This document shows positions 1-6,274 of a stretch of DNA of 6,274 nucleotides, in pieces. The first letter of the stretch is position 1; each line of letters begins with the position of its first letter. The DNA is from Bacteroidia bacterium (GTDB lineage: Bacteria > Bacteroidota > Bacteroidia > Bacteroidales > BM523), in assembly GCA_016209245.1 (NCBI GenBank), contig JACQWN010000126.1:7716-13989 (forward strand), written 5' to 3'. Position numbers and translations under genes: made by a program. Under the pieces are notes generated by a model, which saw only the letters and a list, made by a program, of their open reading frames with translations, was not told the origin of the DNA and searched no databases.

Positions 1-1445
1 TATGGAGGAGTTCCGCCAAATACAAAAACATTTGCACTGCCGTCGCAGGCATCATAGCATGTAGCGTTATTGACAAACATAAATGAAGTCAATGATGATG
101 TTTCATTTATTGTAACACTGTCAATTGTCCAGCAGCTTAAAACATCTGTAACGGTTACGTAATAATTACCGGCAGGGATATTTGTCAAATCTTCTGTTGT
201 TGCGCCTGTATTCCATAAAAATGAATAAGGAGCAGCTCCGCCGGCAACTGTCAGGTCGGCAGCCCCATCATCTAAGCCGCTGCAGGTTACATCGGTTCCG
301 GTAATATTGGTAGTAATAGCCGAAAGTGTCAGAACGACTGCGGTTTCAGTGGCTGTACATCCAGTATTGTCGGTGATTGTTACTGTATATGTTCCACCCG
401 TGATGTTCGTCAAATCTTGAGTTATCTCTCCTGTACTCCACAGATATGTATAAGGGCTGACGCCGCCTGAAACGATAAGATCGGCTGCTCCATCGCTGGA
501 ACCGCTGCATGTTTCATCAGTTTCTGCAACGGAGCTGACTATTTGAGGCGGCTCTGCAATAGCAGCGCTGTCAGATATAGTGCAACCGGCAGCATCAGTA
601 ACGGTTACAAAATAACTTCCTGCCGGTAAATTTATTAAATCTTCAGTTATTTGTCCTGTATTCCAAAAATAAGCATAAGGGAAAGCGCCTCCGTTTACTG
701 TTAAATCAATAGTACCATCATTTAATCCATAACATGAAACATCTGTTGATGCAATGCCGGCATTAAGCCCGACTGACTCAAAAACAGTGCTGCTGTCATT
801 ATCCGTACATCCGGATGCATCGGAAACGGTAACATAATAAGTATTACCACTGAGACCTGTTATATCATCAGTTGTTTGTCCGGTACTCCATAAATAAGCA
901 TAAGGTATAGAACCACCGGTTGTAGTAGTAAACACAGCCCCGTCATTTGCACCACCACAAGTTACATTCCATGTAGAATCAATAGTAATAACTACTGTAG
1001 TCGGTTCGCTGACAATAGCGCTGTCAGTTACTGTACATCCATTATTATCAGTTACTGTCACATTATAAGTGTTACCGCCAAGACTTGTAATATCTTCAGT
1101 AGTTTGAAGAGTATTTGTCCAAGCGAAAGTATATGGTGGAATTCCGCCTGATGTAGTACAATAAACTGCTCCATTACTTGCACCACCACAGCTTACATTA
1201 ATAATTGAGTCAACAGAAATAGTTAAAACAGGTGGTTCAGAAACAGAAGTGCTGTCAACTGAAGAGCAGTTAAAAGCATCTGTTACAGTAACTGAATAAG
1301 TGCCTGGAGAAAGACTGTCAATATCTTCAACAGTTTCACCATTTGACCAAATATAGGTAAAAGGAGTAAATGGACTGTTAACAGTAAGCTCAATTGCACC
1401 ATTACTTAACCCATTACAACTAACATCAGTAACTGTAAAATCAAG
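1..1445 (-). repeat. SprB-type repeat array of the giant protein (six full units and one partial)
   Basis: Each unit follows the pattern VxCxGxxxGxxxxxxxGGxxPY, then YxWSxGxxTEDIxxL, then GxYxVTVTDxxxCxxxDSxxxxEP, which is the SprB repeat pattern. The first cysteine of the units falls at residues 1464, 1540, 1617, 1692, 1767, 1842 and 1917, a spacing of 75-77. A second cysteine lies 50-51 residues later in all six full units (1514, 1591, 1667, 1742, 1817, 1892). Unit 2 has an extra Cys1550 and partial unit 7 an extra Cys1921. Unit 5 has lost the closing EP. SprB itself is a cell-surface adhesin of gliding Flavobacterium; shared repeats alone do not prove a motility role here. The array continues past position 1. 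Confidence 0.9.
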
Positions 1446-4400
1446 AATGGCTTTTGAAGATACAGTATAAATTACTTCAGCGATATTTGTACATATACTG
1501 TTATCAACTTCATCGTAAAAAATCTGATTGTTTGCAACGGTAACATCACTTGGATCGGCAACTGGAATTGTCAAAGCTGCATCTTCAAACCATGAATGTG
1601 AATAAGGGTTTCCGCCGTCAATAGCATCTTCAAGTGCCGTAAGGTCAATACCTGCGACAGTTCCTCCGCCAGGCGTATCTTCACACATTGCTGCGGGATA
1701 CTGGTCAATTGCAATAACTCCAGACCATGTCCAGCCCGTATTATTTCCAAGGTCAACACTATTTTCGCCTGCATAAAATGTAACACCGCCTGATGCTACC
1801 ATATCCTGAATGTTCAGGTAATCGCCGCAGAAATCCTGTGAGCTCTGATTAATTTCTGCAGTAATTCCATCAATATTTGTTTTAAGTGTAATAAAACTAC
1901 CTTGGTCTCCGGTAGCGGTAAGATTTGTCGTTGATTGGACAGTATTGGTGTCCAGTTGTAAAATAACACCTGGTAAAAGATTAAGAATATTGAATGTATT
2001 TGAGCCATAAAAAGTAACCGGGCTTCCCCATTGATTTGAATTAACTGTAAGATTATTGTAAGTCATATCGCCTCCCCTGAATTCCCATGCACTTGTTGTC
2101 AGGATAATTTCAGAAGTTCCGGCATTGATTGTCAGATTCGTATTATCCATTATTTGCCAATTGTCAACGGTGATATGCGATGAGCCGAGATTCAGAACCC
2201 GTATGCTTGAGCTGTTTGACACAAACTGGCCATCGGTAATAATATCGTTATTATTTGTATTAAAGGTACCGCTGTTAAAATATATTGAACCCCACGTCAT
2301 ATTAATGGGATCGAGCAGGGAATACTCGCCTAGTCCGCTGAACCGTAAATTACTGATAGTATGCCCGGTTGTAGTTATTGTATTTGCTGGCAGAGGGGAT
2401 GTAAAATTATAAGTACCCCAGTAATCAATGGTCATTGCAATATTCAGGGTTAATGAGCCGTTGATATTTAATTGTGACCAGCCGGTCAAGTTTGGAATAT
2501 TTGTAACACCTGTCCAATTCATATTTTTACAATAAGCGTTGGCATTGATATTGACTTCCTGTCCTGGCAAAGAAAAAGAATTAGCATCAAAAAATACGTT
2601 ATCTTCAGCGGTCGGCGGGCAGCCGTAAGGCGCTCCACCGGAAGATAATGACCAGTGGTTAACATCGCTCCAGTCGCCTCCGTCTGCTATCCAATAAAGA
2701 TTAACTCCCGAAGGCGAAAGGATATTCCAGCCGGTTACATCGCCAACACCCTGACTGCTTAATGCAGTAAAAACAGCGCCGCCACCGGCGGTTAAATCAT
2801 TAATCAACAGCCAGTTTTTGATAAAAAATCCTGCAGGTTTCAATAAATGAGCGACATTACCGCTATTATTTGTTCCTATATAAAAATAATTGGTACATCC
2901 GGTACCATCTGGAATAGTCAAAGTATTAAATGTAGTTGTCGAACCCCCTTCAAAATATAAACCTGTACAATTAGATGCATTCAATGTATTAAAGCTGTTT
3001 GAACCCATAATATAAACATACGAAGCGGCGCTGATATTGACATTATTGTATGAAGCGCTGCCGCCATAAAATGAGCTGCTTGTGGTATTTATAACAGATG
3101 TGCCTGGATTAACAGTGTAACCGGTTCCGTCGTAAATATACCAATATGTTACAGTAAGAGTTGATGAACCTAAATCAAGCTGACGCCAATATGGCTGATA
3201 AGAATAAAAGTAATATGTAGTAATATTAAAATTATTTGTAATAAGGTTTCCTTTTGTAAAATAAATACTTTTATTATTTACTATGGATGTGATTAAGGTG
3301 CTTTGTAAGGTCCAATTGCCTGAACCATTGAAATATATATGCCCGTAATAAGTTTTATTCGCCATATTAATTGTATTGCCGGGATTATTAGAAACAAAAT
3401 AGATGTTTCCTATATGATTTAAAGTTACATTAGCGACTAATGTCAGGGAGCCATAGATATTAATAGCATAAGAGGCACCTGTTAAAATTGCATTTGGCGA
3501 AACTCCCGTCCAGTTCATATTATTACAATTGGCTGTAGCATTAATTGTGACAGCTTGTCCGCCAAGTCCGGAGTTATTATCAAAGAAAACATTATCTACC
3601 TGAGTAGGAATACAACCACCCGGATTAGCAGGGCCGCCGCTGCTTTCCGACCAATTAGCAGGATCATTCCAATTACCTGCACCGCCAATCCAGTAATAAT
3701 TTTTTGAAGCTAATAAAGTAAAATTCCAGCCCGATACATTGCCTTCATCAACACTGTTATTTGCATTGAAGATGGCTCCGCCGGCAGCAATATTATCTTT
3801 AATAACCACATAGCTCACAGCAACGCCTCCTGCTGGTTTTGACAAAGTCGCCGCTTGTCCTGCTACTGTTGAATAAATTTTACACAAATCGGAACATGAG
3901 CCATTTGTAGCAAAGGTATTAAATGTTTGAGTTGTGCCTGCTTCAAAATAAAGGTCGCCTGCCGAGAGATTTACTAAATTATTGAATGTATTTGTACCAT
4001 AGATGTATGTCGAAGTTGTAGAGTTAAATATAACGTTATTATATATCTGGCTGCCGCCGTTAAAAGTACCGGAATTCAGATTAATAATTGAGTTGCCGGC
4101 ATCAAATGTTAAATTTGTACTATCGGTGATATACCAGCCCCATGAGCAATTAATAGTACTATTGCCAAGAATTAACTGGCGTGAAAGAGTTGTACCCGAT
4201 GTAAAAGAGTTCATATTAAGAGTTTGATTGCCTGAATTGAGACTTCCCTGATTCAAGTAAACATAGCTTGTTCCGTTCAGAGCATCAAGGAAAGTCCATT
4301 CGCCGGCGCCTTCAAAATATAAGTAAGAACTAAAGGTTTTTCCTGCTGTGAAAATTGTATTGCCGAAAACAGGCGATTTGAAATATATATAGCTGGTATA

Positions 4401-5807
4401 ACTATAAGTCATACCCGGATCAAGGGTTAATGAGCCGAAAATATTTAACTGTGATGGGAAGCTGCTTGCAAGAGTAGGATTAAACAATACGCCAAGCCAT
4501 GTCATATTTTTACAATATGCATATACGTCTATTGTAACAGTTTGTCCGGCAAGTGAAAATGAATTTACATCAAAGATTACATCATCGGCGTCGGAAGGGA
4601 CACAGGTATTGCCTGATGGATAAGGGCCTCCGCTGCTAAGAGACCAGTGGCCGGGGTCGCTCCAGTTGCCTGTACCGCCTACCCAGTAATAAGTAGCAGG
4701 AGCGGACGGATTAATTGTCCAGTTAGTAACATTTCCAAGGTCAATTCCATTGTCTGTAATAAATGCAGCGCCACCGATAATCGTAATATCTTTAATGCTA
4801 AGAAAATCTTCCTGAACCGTGCCTGTTAATTTTTTAATTATGGCTGCCTCTCCTGCATTCATTGCCCTAACGCTTTTCCTGTTGTAACAGGTTGCTCCAA
4901 AATCAATATCATAGATTGTTTGCATATTGCCTGACGGGAAAACGACACCGAGAACATTTGTATCAACAAGACCGACTGTGTGAAATGTGTTCGAGCTCAT
5001 TATGTTTACTTCAGTAGCCCATGTAGGTACAAAATTTACATCATAATATGTTAAGCCCTCACCGTTGAACCATCCATTCCGCAGATTTATTGTTGATGTC
5101 CCGGCATTTAAAGTTAATGATGCGGGATTCATTAACATCAGATTCTGACAGTTGATAGTTGAATTTCCAAGATTAATAGTTCTTACCCCCATTGGCCATG
5201 AATTGAACATACCGACACTAATTGTTTTCCCATTTGTATTTAATGTTCCTTCACTGACAATTAACTGTCCGAATCCAACCAAAGTGAGGTCAATATCGGA
5301 TAACAATGTCCATTCGCCCTGACCATCAAATTGAATATTATTTATCATTAACGGTACGGTAGAAAAGTTTACAGTATTGCCCGGATTAGATGATGCAAAA
5401 TATAATTGCCCGTTGTAAGTTGCAGTCATATTAGGGATAAAAGTCAGTGAACCATATATGTATATTTGATTCCACCCTGCAAGGTCAGGTATATTCTGCG
5501 CTCCTGTCCAATTAATATTGTTACAATTGGCGGTAGTATCAACCGTTACAACGGCTCCTGGCAGCGGAAATGAATTATTATCGAAAAAGACATTATCATT
5601 CACGCCGGGAACCTGTGAATAATAAGTGCTTCCGCCGGAGGTTGTAGCCCAGTGATTGCTGTAATCTTTCCAGCTACCTGTTCCGTTTACCCAGTAGTAA
5701 TCGGCAGCAGATAATCCGGTATTAAAAAATATTGCAAAAACTGCAATTAATATTACAACTGACAGGTTGTAATTTTTCATAAAATTTAAAGTAGCTAATA
5801 GTTTCAT
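1..5807 (-). CDS. Giant secreted modular surface protein with SprB repeats (C-terminus beyond the left edge)
   Basis: The reading frame was checked through 1935 codons with no stop and is still open at position 1. The start is placed at 5807 because an in-frame TAA lies six codons upstream. Met10 (5780) is an equally plausible start that would give a shorter, more typical signal peptide. Neither has a visible Shine-Dalgarno, which is common in Bacteroidota. Order: signal peptide (1-34), four ~330-residue modules (about 36-372, 373-703, 704-1036, 1037-1363), an Ig-like linker (about 1364-1454), then SprB-type repeats (1455 to the edge). The modules are rich in Asn, Thr, Ser, Gly and Tyr and have alternating hydrophobic beta-strand patterns. 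No catalytic motif is recognisable. Proteins of this architecture are known as large exported, often type IX-secreted, cell-surface or adhesin-like proteins; that role and a C-terminal sorting domain outside the window are inferred. The exact partner or substrate cannot be told. The gene is divergent from the one at 6098. Confidence 0.93.
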   Translation of the reverse strand, partial: MKLLATLNFMKNYNLSVVILIAVFAIFFNTGLSAADYYWVNGTGSWKDYSNHWATTSGGSTYYSQVPGVNDNVFFDNNSFPLPGAVVTVDTTANCNNINWTGAQNIPDLAGWNQIYIYGSLTFIPNMTATYNGQLYFASSNPGNTVNFSTVPLMINNIQFDGQGEWTLLSDIDLTLVGFGQLIVSEGTLNTNGKTISVGMFNSWPMGVRTINLGNSTINCQNLMLMNPASLTLNAGTSTINLRNGWFNGEGLTYYDVNFVPTWATEVNIMSSNTFHTVGLVDTNVLGVVFPSGNMQTIYDIDFGATCYNRKSVRAMNAGEAAIIKKLTGTVQEDFLSIKDITIIGGAAFITDNGIDLGNVTNWTINPSAPATYYWVGGTGNWSDPGHWSLSSGGPYPSGNTCVPSDADDVIFDVNSFSLAGQTVTIDVYAYCKNMTWLGVLFNPTLASSFPSQLNIFGSLTLDPGMTYSYTSYIYFKSPVFGNTIFTAGKTFSSYLYFEGAGEWTFLDALNGTSYVYLNQGSLNSGNQTLNMNSFTSGTTLSRQLILGNSTINCSWGWYITDSTNLTFDAGNSIINLNSGTFNGGSQIYNNVIFNSTTSTYIYGTNTFNNLVNLSAGDLYFEAGTTQTFNTFATNGSCSDLCKIYSTVAGQAATLSKPAGGVAVSYVVIKDNIAAGGAIFNANNSVDEGNVSGWNFTLLASKNYYWIGGAGNWNDPANWSESSGGPANPGGCIPTQVDNVFFDNNSGLGGQAVTINATANCNNMNWTGVSPNAILTGASYAINIYGSLTLVANVTLNHIGNIYFVSNNPGNTINMANKTYYGHIYFNGSGNWTLQSTLITSIVNNKSIYFTKGNLITNNFNITTYYFYSYQPYWRQLDLGSSTLTVTYWYIYDGTGYTVNPGTSVINTTSSSFYGGSASYNNVNISAASYVYIMGSNSFNTLNASNCTGLYFEGGSTTTFNTLTIPDGTGCTNYFYIGTNNSGNVAHLLKPAGFFIKNWLLINDLTAGGGAVFTALSSQGVGDVTGWNILSPSGVNLYWIADGGDWSDVNHWSLSSGGAPYGCPPTAEDNVFFDANSFSLPGQEVNINANAYCKNMNWTGVTNIPNLTGWSQLNINGSLTLNIAMTIDYWGTYNFTSPLPANTITTTGHTISNLRFSGLGEYSLLDPINMTWGSIYFNSGTFNTNNNDIITDGQFVSNSSSIRVLNLGSSHITVDNWQIMDNTNLTINAGTSEIILTTSAWEFRGGDMTYNNLTVNSNQWGSPVTFYGSNTFNILNLLPGVILQLDTNTVQSTTNLTATGDQGSFITLKTNIDGITAEINQSSQDFCGDYLNIQDMVASGGVTFYAGENSVDLGNNTGWTWSGVIAIDQYPAAMCEDTPGGGTVAGIDLTALEDAIDGGNPYSHSWFEDAALTIPVADPSDVTVANNQIFYDEVDNSICTNIAEVIYTVSSKAILDFTVTDVSCNGLSNGAIELTVNSPFTPFTYIWSNGETVEDIDSLSPGTYSVTVTDAFNCSSVDSTSVSEPPVLTISVDSIINVSCGGASNGAVYCTTSGGIPPYTFAWTNTLQTTEDITSLGGNTYNVTVTDNNGCTVTDSAIVSEPTTVVITIDSTWNVTCGGANDGAVFTTTTGGSIPYAYLWSTGQTTDDITGLSGNTYYVTVSDASGCTDNDSSTVFESVGLNAGIASTDVSCYGLNDGTIDLTVNGGAFPYAYFWNTGQITEDLINLPAGSYFVTVTDAAGCTISDSAAIAEPPQIVSSVAETDETCSGSSDGAADLIVSGGVSPYTYLWSTGEITQDLTNITGGTYTVTITDNTGCTATETAVVLTLSAITTNITGTDVTCSGLDDGAADLTVAGGAAPYSFLWNTGATTEDLTNIPAGNYYVTVTDVLSCWTIDSVTINETSSLTSFMFVNNATCYDACDGSANVFVFGGTPP
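1446..1718 (-). other. Ig-like linker domain between the module array and the SprB repeats (residues ~1364-1454)
   Basis: The segment reads CEDTPGGGTVAGIDLTALED, then GNPYSHSWFEDAALTIPV, then VTVANNQIFYDEVDN and CTNIAEVIYTVSS. This pattern (CED/CE start, TWFEDxxLTxPVxDP, VFYAEVDNxxCTN, VxYTV) is recognised from memory as a recurring Ig-like domain in large extracellular Bacteroidota proteins, often next to SprB or PKD-like repeats. Two cysteines (Cys1375 and the one in CTNIAEV) could form a disulfide. Lys1452, at its end, is the last Lys, Arg or His before the window edge. No family name is certain without a profile search. Confidence 0.65.
1719..2699 (-). repeat. Repeat module 4 of the giant protein (residues ~1037-1363)
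   Basis: It starts with LYWIADGGDWSDVNHW at residue 1037. It then has CPPTAEDNVFFDANSF (Cys1063) and AYCKNMNWTG (Cys1093), again 30 residues apart. The centre contains FSGLGEYSLLD and RVLNLGSSHITVDNW. It closes with SGGVTFYAGENSVDLGNNTG followed by WTW at residues 1359-1361, the clearest copy of the module end. A cysteine in QDFCGDYLN replaces the position of the late Cys in the other copies. It leads directly into the Ig-like linker, so it is the last of the ~330-residue modules. Confidence 0.83.
2700..3698 (-). repeat. Repeat module 3 of the giant protein (residues ~704-1036)
   Basis: It starts with YYWIGGAGNWNDPANW at residue 704. The CIPTQVDNVFFD motif (Cys732) and ANCNNMNWTG (Cys761) are 29 residues apart, as in modules 2 and 4. 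The centre is unusually Tyr-rich, for example NITTYYFYSYQPYW and VTYWYIYDGTGY. The end carries KPAGFFIKNWLLINDLTAGG and closes with a VGDVTGWN motif. Tyr/Asn/Thr-rich beta-strand repeats of this kind are typical of exposed adhesin stalks; the function of this copy is otherwise unknown. Confidence 0.83.
3699..4691 (-). repeat. Repeat module 2 of the giant protein (residues ~373-703)
   Basis: It starts with YYWVGGTGNWSDPGHW at residue 373, the cleanest copy of the module signature. CVPSDADDVIFD follows (Cys402), then AYCKNMTW (Cys432), 30 residues further on. The central part carries GNTIFTAGKTF, FEGAGEWTFLD and QLILGNSTINCSWGW. Near the end there is a small cysteine cluster, GSCSDLCKIYS, then AGGAIFNANNSVDEGNVSGW, the closing motif common to all four modules. 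The aligned motifs show that it arose by internal duplication with modules 1, 3 and 4. No enzymatic motif is visible. Confidence 0.84.
4692..5702 (-). repeat. Repeat module 1 of the giant protein (residues ~36-372)
   Basis: It opens with YYWVNGTGSWKDYSNHW (residues 37-53), followed by a Ser/Gly turn, then DNVFFDNNSF and, at residue 95, the ANCNNINWTG motif shared with the later modules. The middle contains repeated short beta-strand-like stretches of the form TLNxGxSTI and a WEGQGDF motif. The module ends in GGAAFITDNGIDLGNVTNW. Unlike modules 2-4, it has Gln65 where the others have the first cysteine of a CxP motif, so Cys95 lacks its usual partner. The final third is also more charged (for example CYNRKSVR) than in the sister modules. 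The fold is probably a beta-solenoid or beta-sandwich repeat, by inference. Confidence 0.82.
5706..5807 (-). other. Sec signal peptide of the giant protein
   Basis: Residues 1-34. There is a short basic stretch around Lys11, then a hydrophobic core (residues 15-28, LSVVILIAVFAIFF) and a polar c-region, NTGLSA. Cleavage is likely after Ala34 or Ala35, just before DYYWV, where the first module begins. If translation starts at Met10 instead, the signal peptide is about 25 residues, closer to the usual length. No lipobox cysteine follows the core, so it is not a lipoprotein. The feature implies export to the periplasm, the step that precedes type IX or other outer-membrane secretion. Confidence 0.88.
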
Positions 5808-5840
5808 AATTAAAAGATTTTAGGGTTAATAATTATAGTA

Positions 5841-5848
5841 CAAAATTA
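5841..5848 (-). promoter_or_regulatory. Bacteroidota -7 promoter box of the giant gene
   Basis: On the minus strand the sequence is TAATTTTG, an exact match to the TAnnTTTG -7 element recognised by the Bacteroidota primary sigma factor. Transcription would begin a few bases downstream, near 5835, leaving a leader of about 28 bases before the ATG at 5807. No clear TTTG or TTG -33 element is present at the usual spacing, which is frequent in this phylum, so the call rests on the -7 box and its position. Confidence 0.5.
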
Positions 5849-5890
5849 TTATTTTTTTGAATACTTCTTTAAGACGTATGAATAAATAAT

Positions 5891-6035
5891 AAGGTTGCGT
5901 GGATAGATTAATTTTTATTGTAGGGAGAGAGGGCGGAATGTAAACCGGAATGTAGAGACGCCCAAATTGGACATCTCTACATTCCGGCGTCTCTACATTC
6001 CGCCCTCTCTCCCTTATTATTGGTTAAGCAACCTT
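5891..6035. repeat. Nested imperfect palindrome (small non-coding palindromic or MITE-like element)
   Basis: A perfect 20-base arm at 5923-5942 pairs with 5994-6013. Inside it, a perfect 14-base arm at 5945-5958 pairs with 5974-5987, and the centre (5959-5973) can close further. The two stems are separated by 2 bases on the left (5943-5944) and 6 on the right (5988-5993). An outer 8-base arm, AAGGTTGC at 5891-5898, matches GCAACCTT at 6028-6035. The nonamer CGGAATGTA occurs twice (5934, 5946) and its complement twice (5978, 5994). The core is GC-richer than the surrounding AT-rich spacer. No open frame or transposase is present. It resembles dispersed palindromic repeats of bacteria that contain GTAGAGACG/CGTCTCTAC arms. 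A T-rich run follows at 6034-6047, so a plus-strand terminator is possible, though no plus-strand gene lies upstream. Confidence 0.8.
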
Positions 6036-6097
6036 TTTTATTTTTTTGCGTCTATCTTATGTTTAAAAATATTATTAACTTTAAAATCTCAAAGCTT

Positions 6098-6274
6098 ATG
6101 AAAAATGGGAAAATTACTATAGGGGGGGTATAACTCGCTGATTAACAGTAAATTACTCTCCATTATTCTTTTCTGCTTATTAGTTTCACAAACGCAAGCG
6201 CAACCAGGTGATATGCCCACCAAACCTGTTGCAGGCGGACAAGGACAGGCAAACTTTCAGTTCTGGAGTATAAA
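6098..6274 (+). CDS. N-terminal fragment of a secreted protein, frame broken at a seven-G run (right end cut)
   Basis: The ATG at 6098 reads MKNGKITIGGV and meets TAA at 6131. A different frame, open from 6123 to the window end, encodes LINSKLLSIILFCLLVSQTQ followed by AQPGDMPTKPVAGGQG, which is a convincing signal peptide with cleavage at TQA-Q, a common Bacteroidota ending. In that frame no ATG, GTG or TTG lies between the stop TAG at 6120 and the hydrophobic core; the first ATG (6213) is past the cleavage site. Removing one G from 6122-6128 joins the two parts into one continuous N-terminus with the signal core at residues 19-29. A second ATG at 6105 ends after five codons at 6120. The mature start (PGDMPTKPVAGG, then QANFQFWS) is not a family I recognise. 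No Shine-Dalgarno is visible; weak 7-of-8 matches to TAnnTTTG occur at 6058 and 6076. Confidence 0.6.
6122..6128 (+). repeat. Seven-G homopolymer at the frame break
   Basis: Seven consecutive G lie nine codons after the ATG at 6098, in an otherwise AT-rich stretch. Six or nine G would put the ATG in frame with the signal peptide; seven does not. Such tracts are known substrates for slipped-strand mispairing and for homopolymer miscounts in sequencing. Which applies cannot be told from one sequence. Confidence 0.85.

Noticed and set aside
1..1445. Regular ~225-base periodicity taken as a CRISPR or DNA satellite
   Set aside because: The period is of the encoded protein (75-77 codons). The DNA of the units is diverged, with no identical short repeats or spacers.
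1571..2008. Minus-strand open frames at 1571-1786 and 1814-2008
   Set aside because: They overlap module 4 and the linker of the giant gene in another frame, have no recognisable domain, and the giant frame is continuous through them.
2125..2412. Plus-strand open frame of 95 codons
   Set aside because: It lies antisense to module 4, where the minus frame shows clear repeat motifs. Its length is expected from the strongly biased composition of the sense gene.
4003..4829. Plus-strand open frames at 4003-4227 and 4647-4829
   Set aside because: Both are antisense to modules 1-2 of the giant protein and show no domain or start signal of their own.
5891..6047. Palindrome plus T-rich run as an intrinsic terminator
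   Set aside because: No plus-strand gene ends upstream of it, and on the minus strand it lies before the giant gene without a strong T run. A terminator role is possible but not supported.
6113..6124. ACTATAGGG resembling the end of a T7-type phage promoter
   Set aside because: Only nine bases match the 3' part of the consensus, the upstream half is absent, and no phage genes are present. It is most likely chance next to the G run.
6138..6140. CTG as the start codon of the rightward secreted protein
   Set aside because: CTG starts are rare, no ribosome-binding signal precedes it, and loss of one G gives a normal ATG start, which is the simpler explanation.

Overview
The window looks like a piece of a Bacteroidota genome. 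It is AT-rich between genes. Almost all of it is one very long minus-strand gene for a secreted surface protein built from repeated beta-rich modules, followed by an array of SprB-type repeats. SprB repeats are a hallmark of large secreted proteins of gliding and non-gliding Bacteroidota. An exact match to the Bacteroidota -7 promoter box (TAnnTTTG) lies just upstream of that gene. No database was searched; the assignment rests on reading the translation.

Layout. Positions 1-5807 (minus strand) hold a single reading frame of 1935 codons, read codon by codon with no internal stop. It begins with a signal peptide and runs off the left edge without a stop codon. From N to C terminus it contains: the signal peptide (5706-5807); four consecutive modules of about 330 residues (4692-5702, 3699-4691, 2700-3698, 1719-2699), each opening with a YWVxGxGxWxDxxxHW-like motif; a short Ig-like linker (1446-1718); and SprB-type repeats (1-1445), six complete and one cut by the edge, with a period of 75-77 residues. 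The 483 residues from 1453 to the edge contain no Lys, Arg or His. The missing C-terminus would be expected to carry a type IX secretion or gliding-associated sorting domain, but that is inference.

Positions 5808-6097 are the spacer between divergent genes. It contains the minus-strand -7 box (5841-5848) and a large nested imperfect palindrome (core 5923-6013, outer arms to 5891 and 6035) resembling a small non-coding palindromic repeat element.

Positions 6098-6274 (plus strand) hold the start of a second secreted protein, divergent from the giant gene and cut by the right edge. Its ATG and its signal-peptide frame are in different frames, separated exactly at a run of seven G (6122-6128). 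Six G would join them. This is a sequencing or assembly error, a true lesion, or a phase-variable tract. Both genes encode exported proteins, so the locus looks like surface or extracellular functions. Nothing in the window shows a shared pathway.
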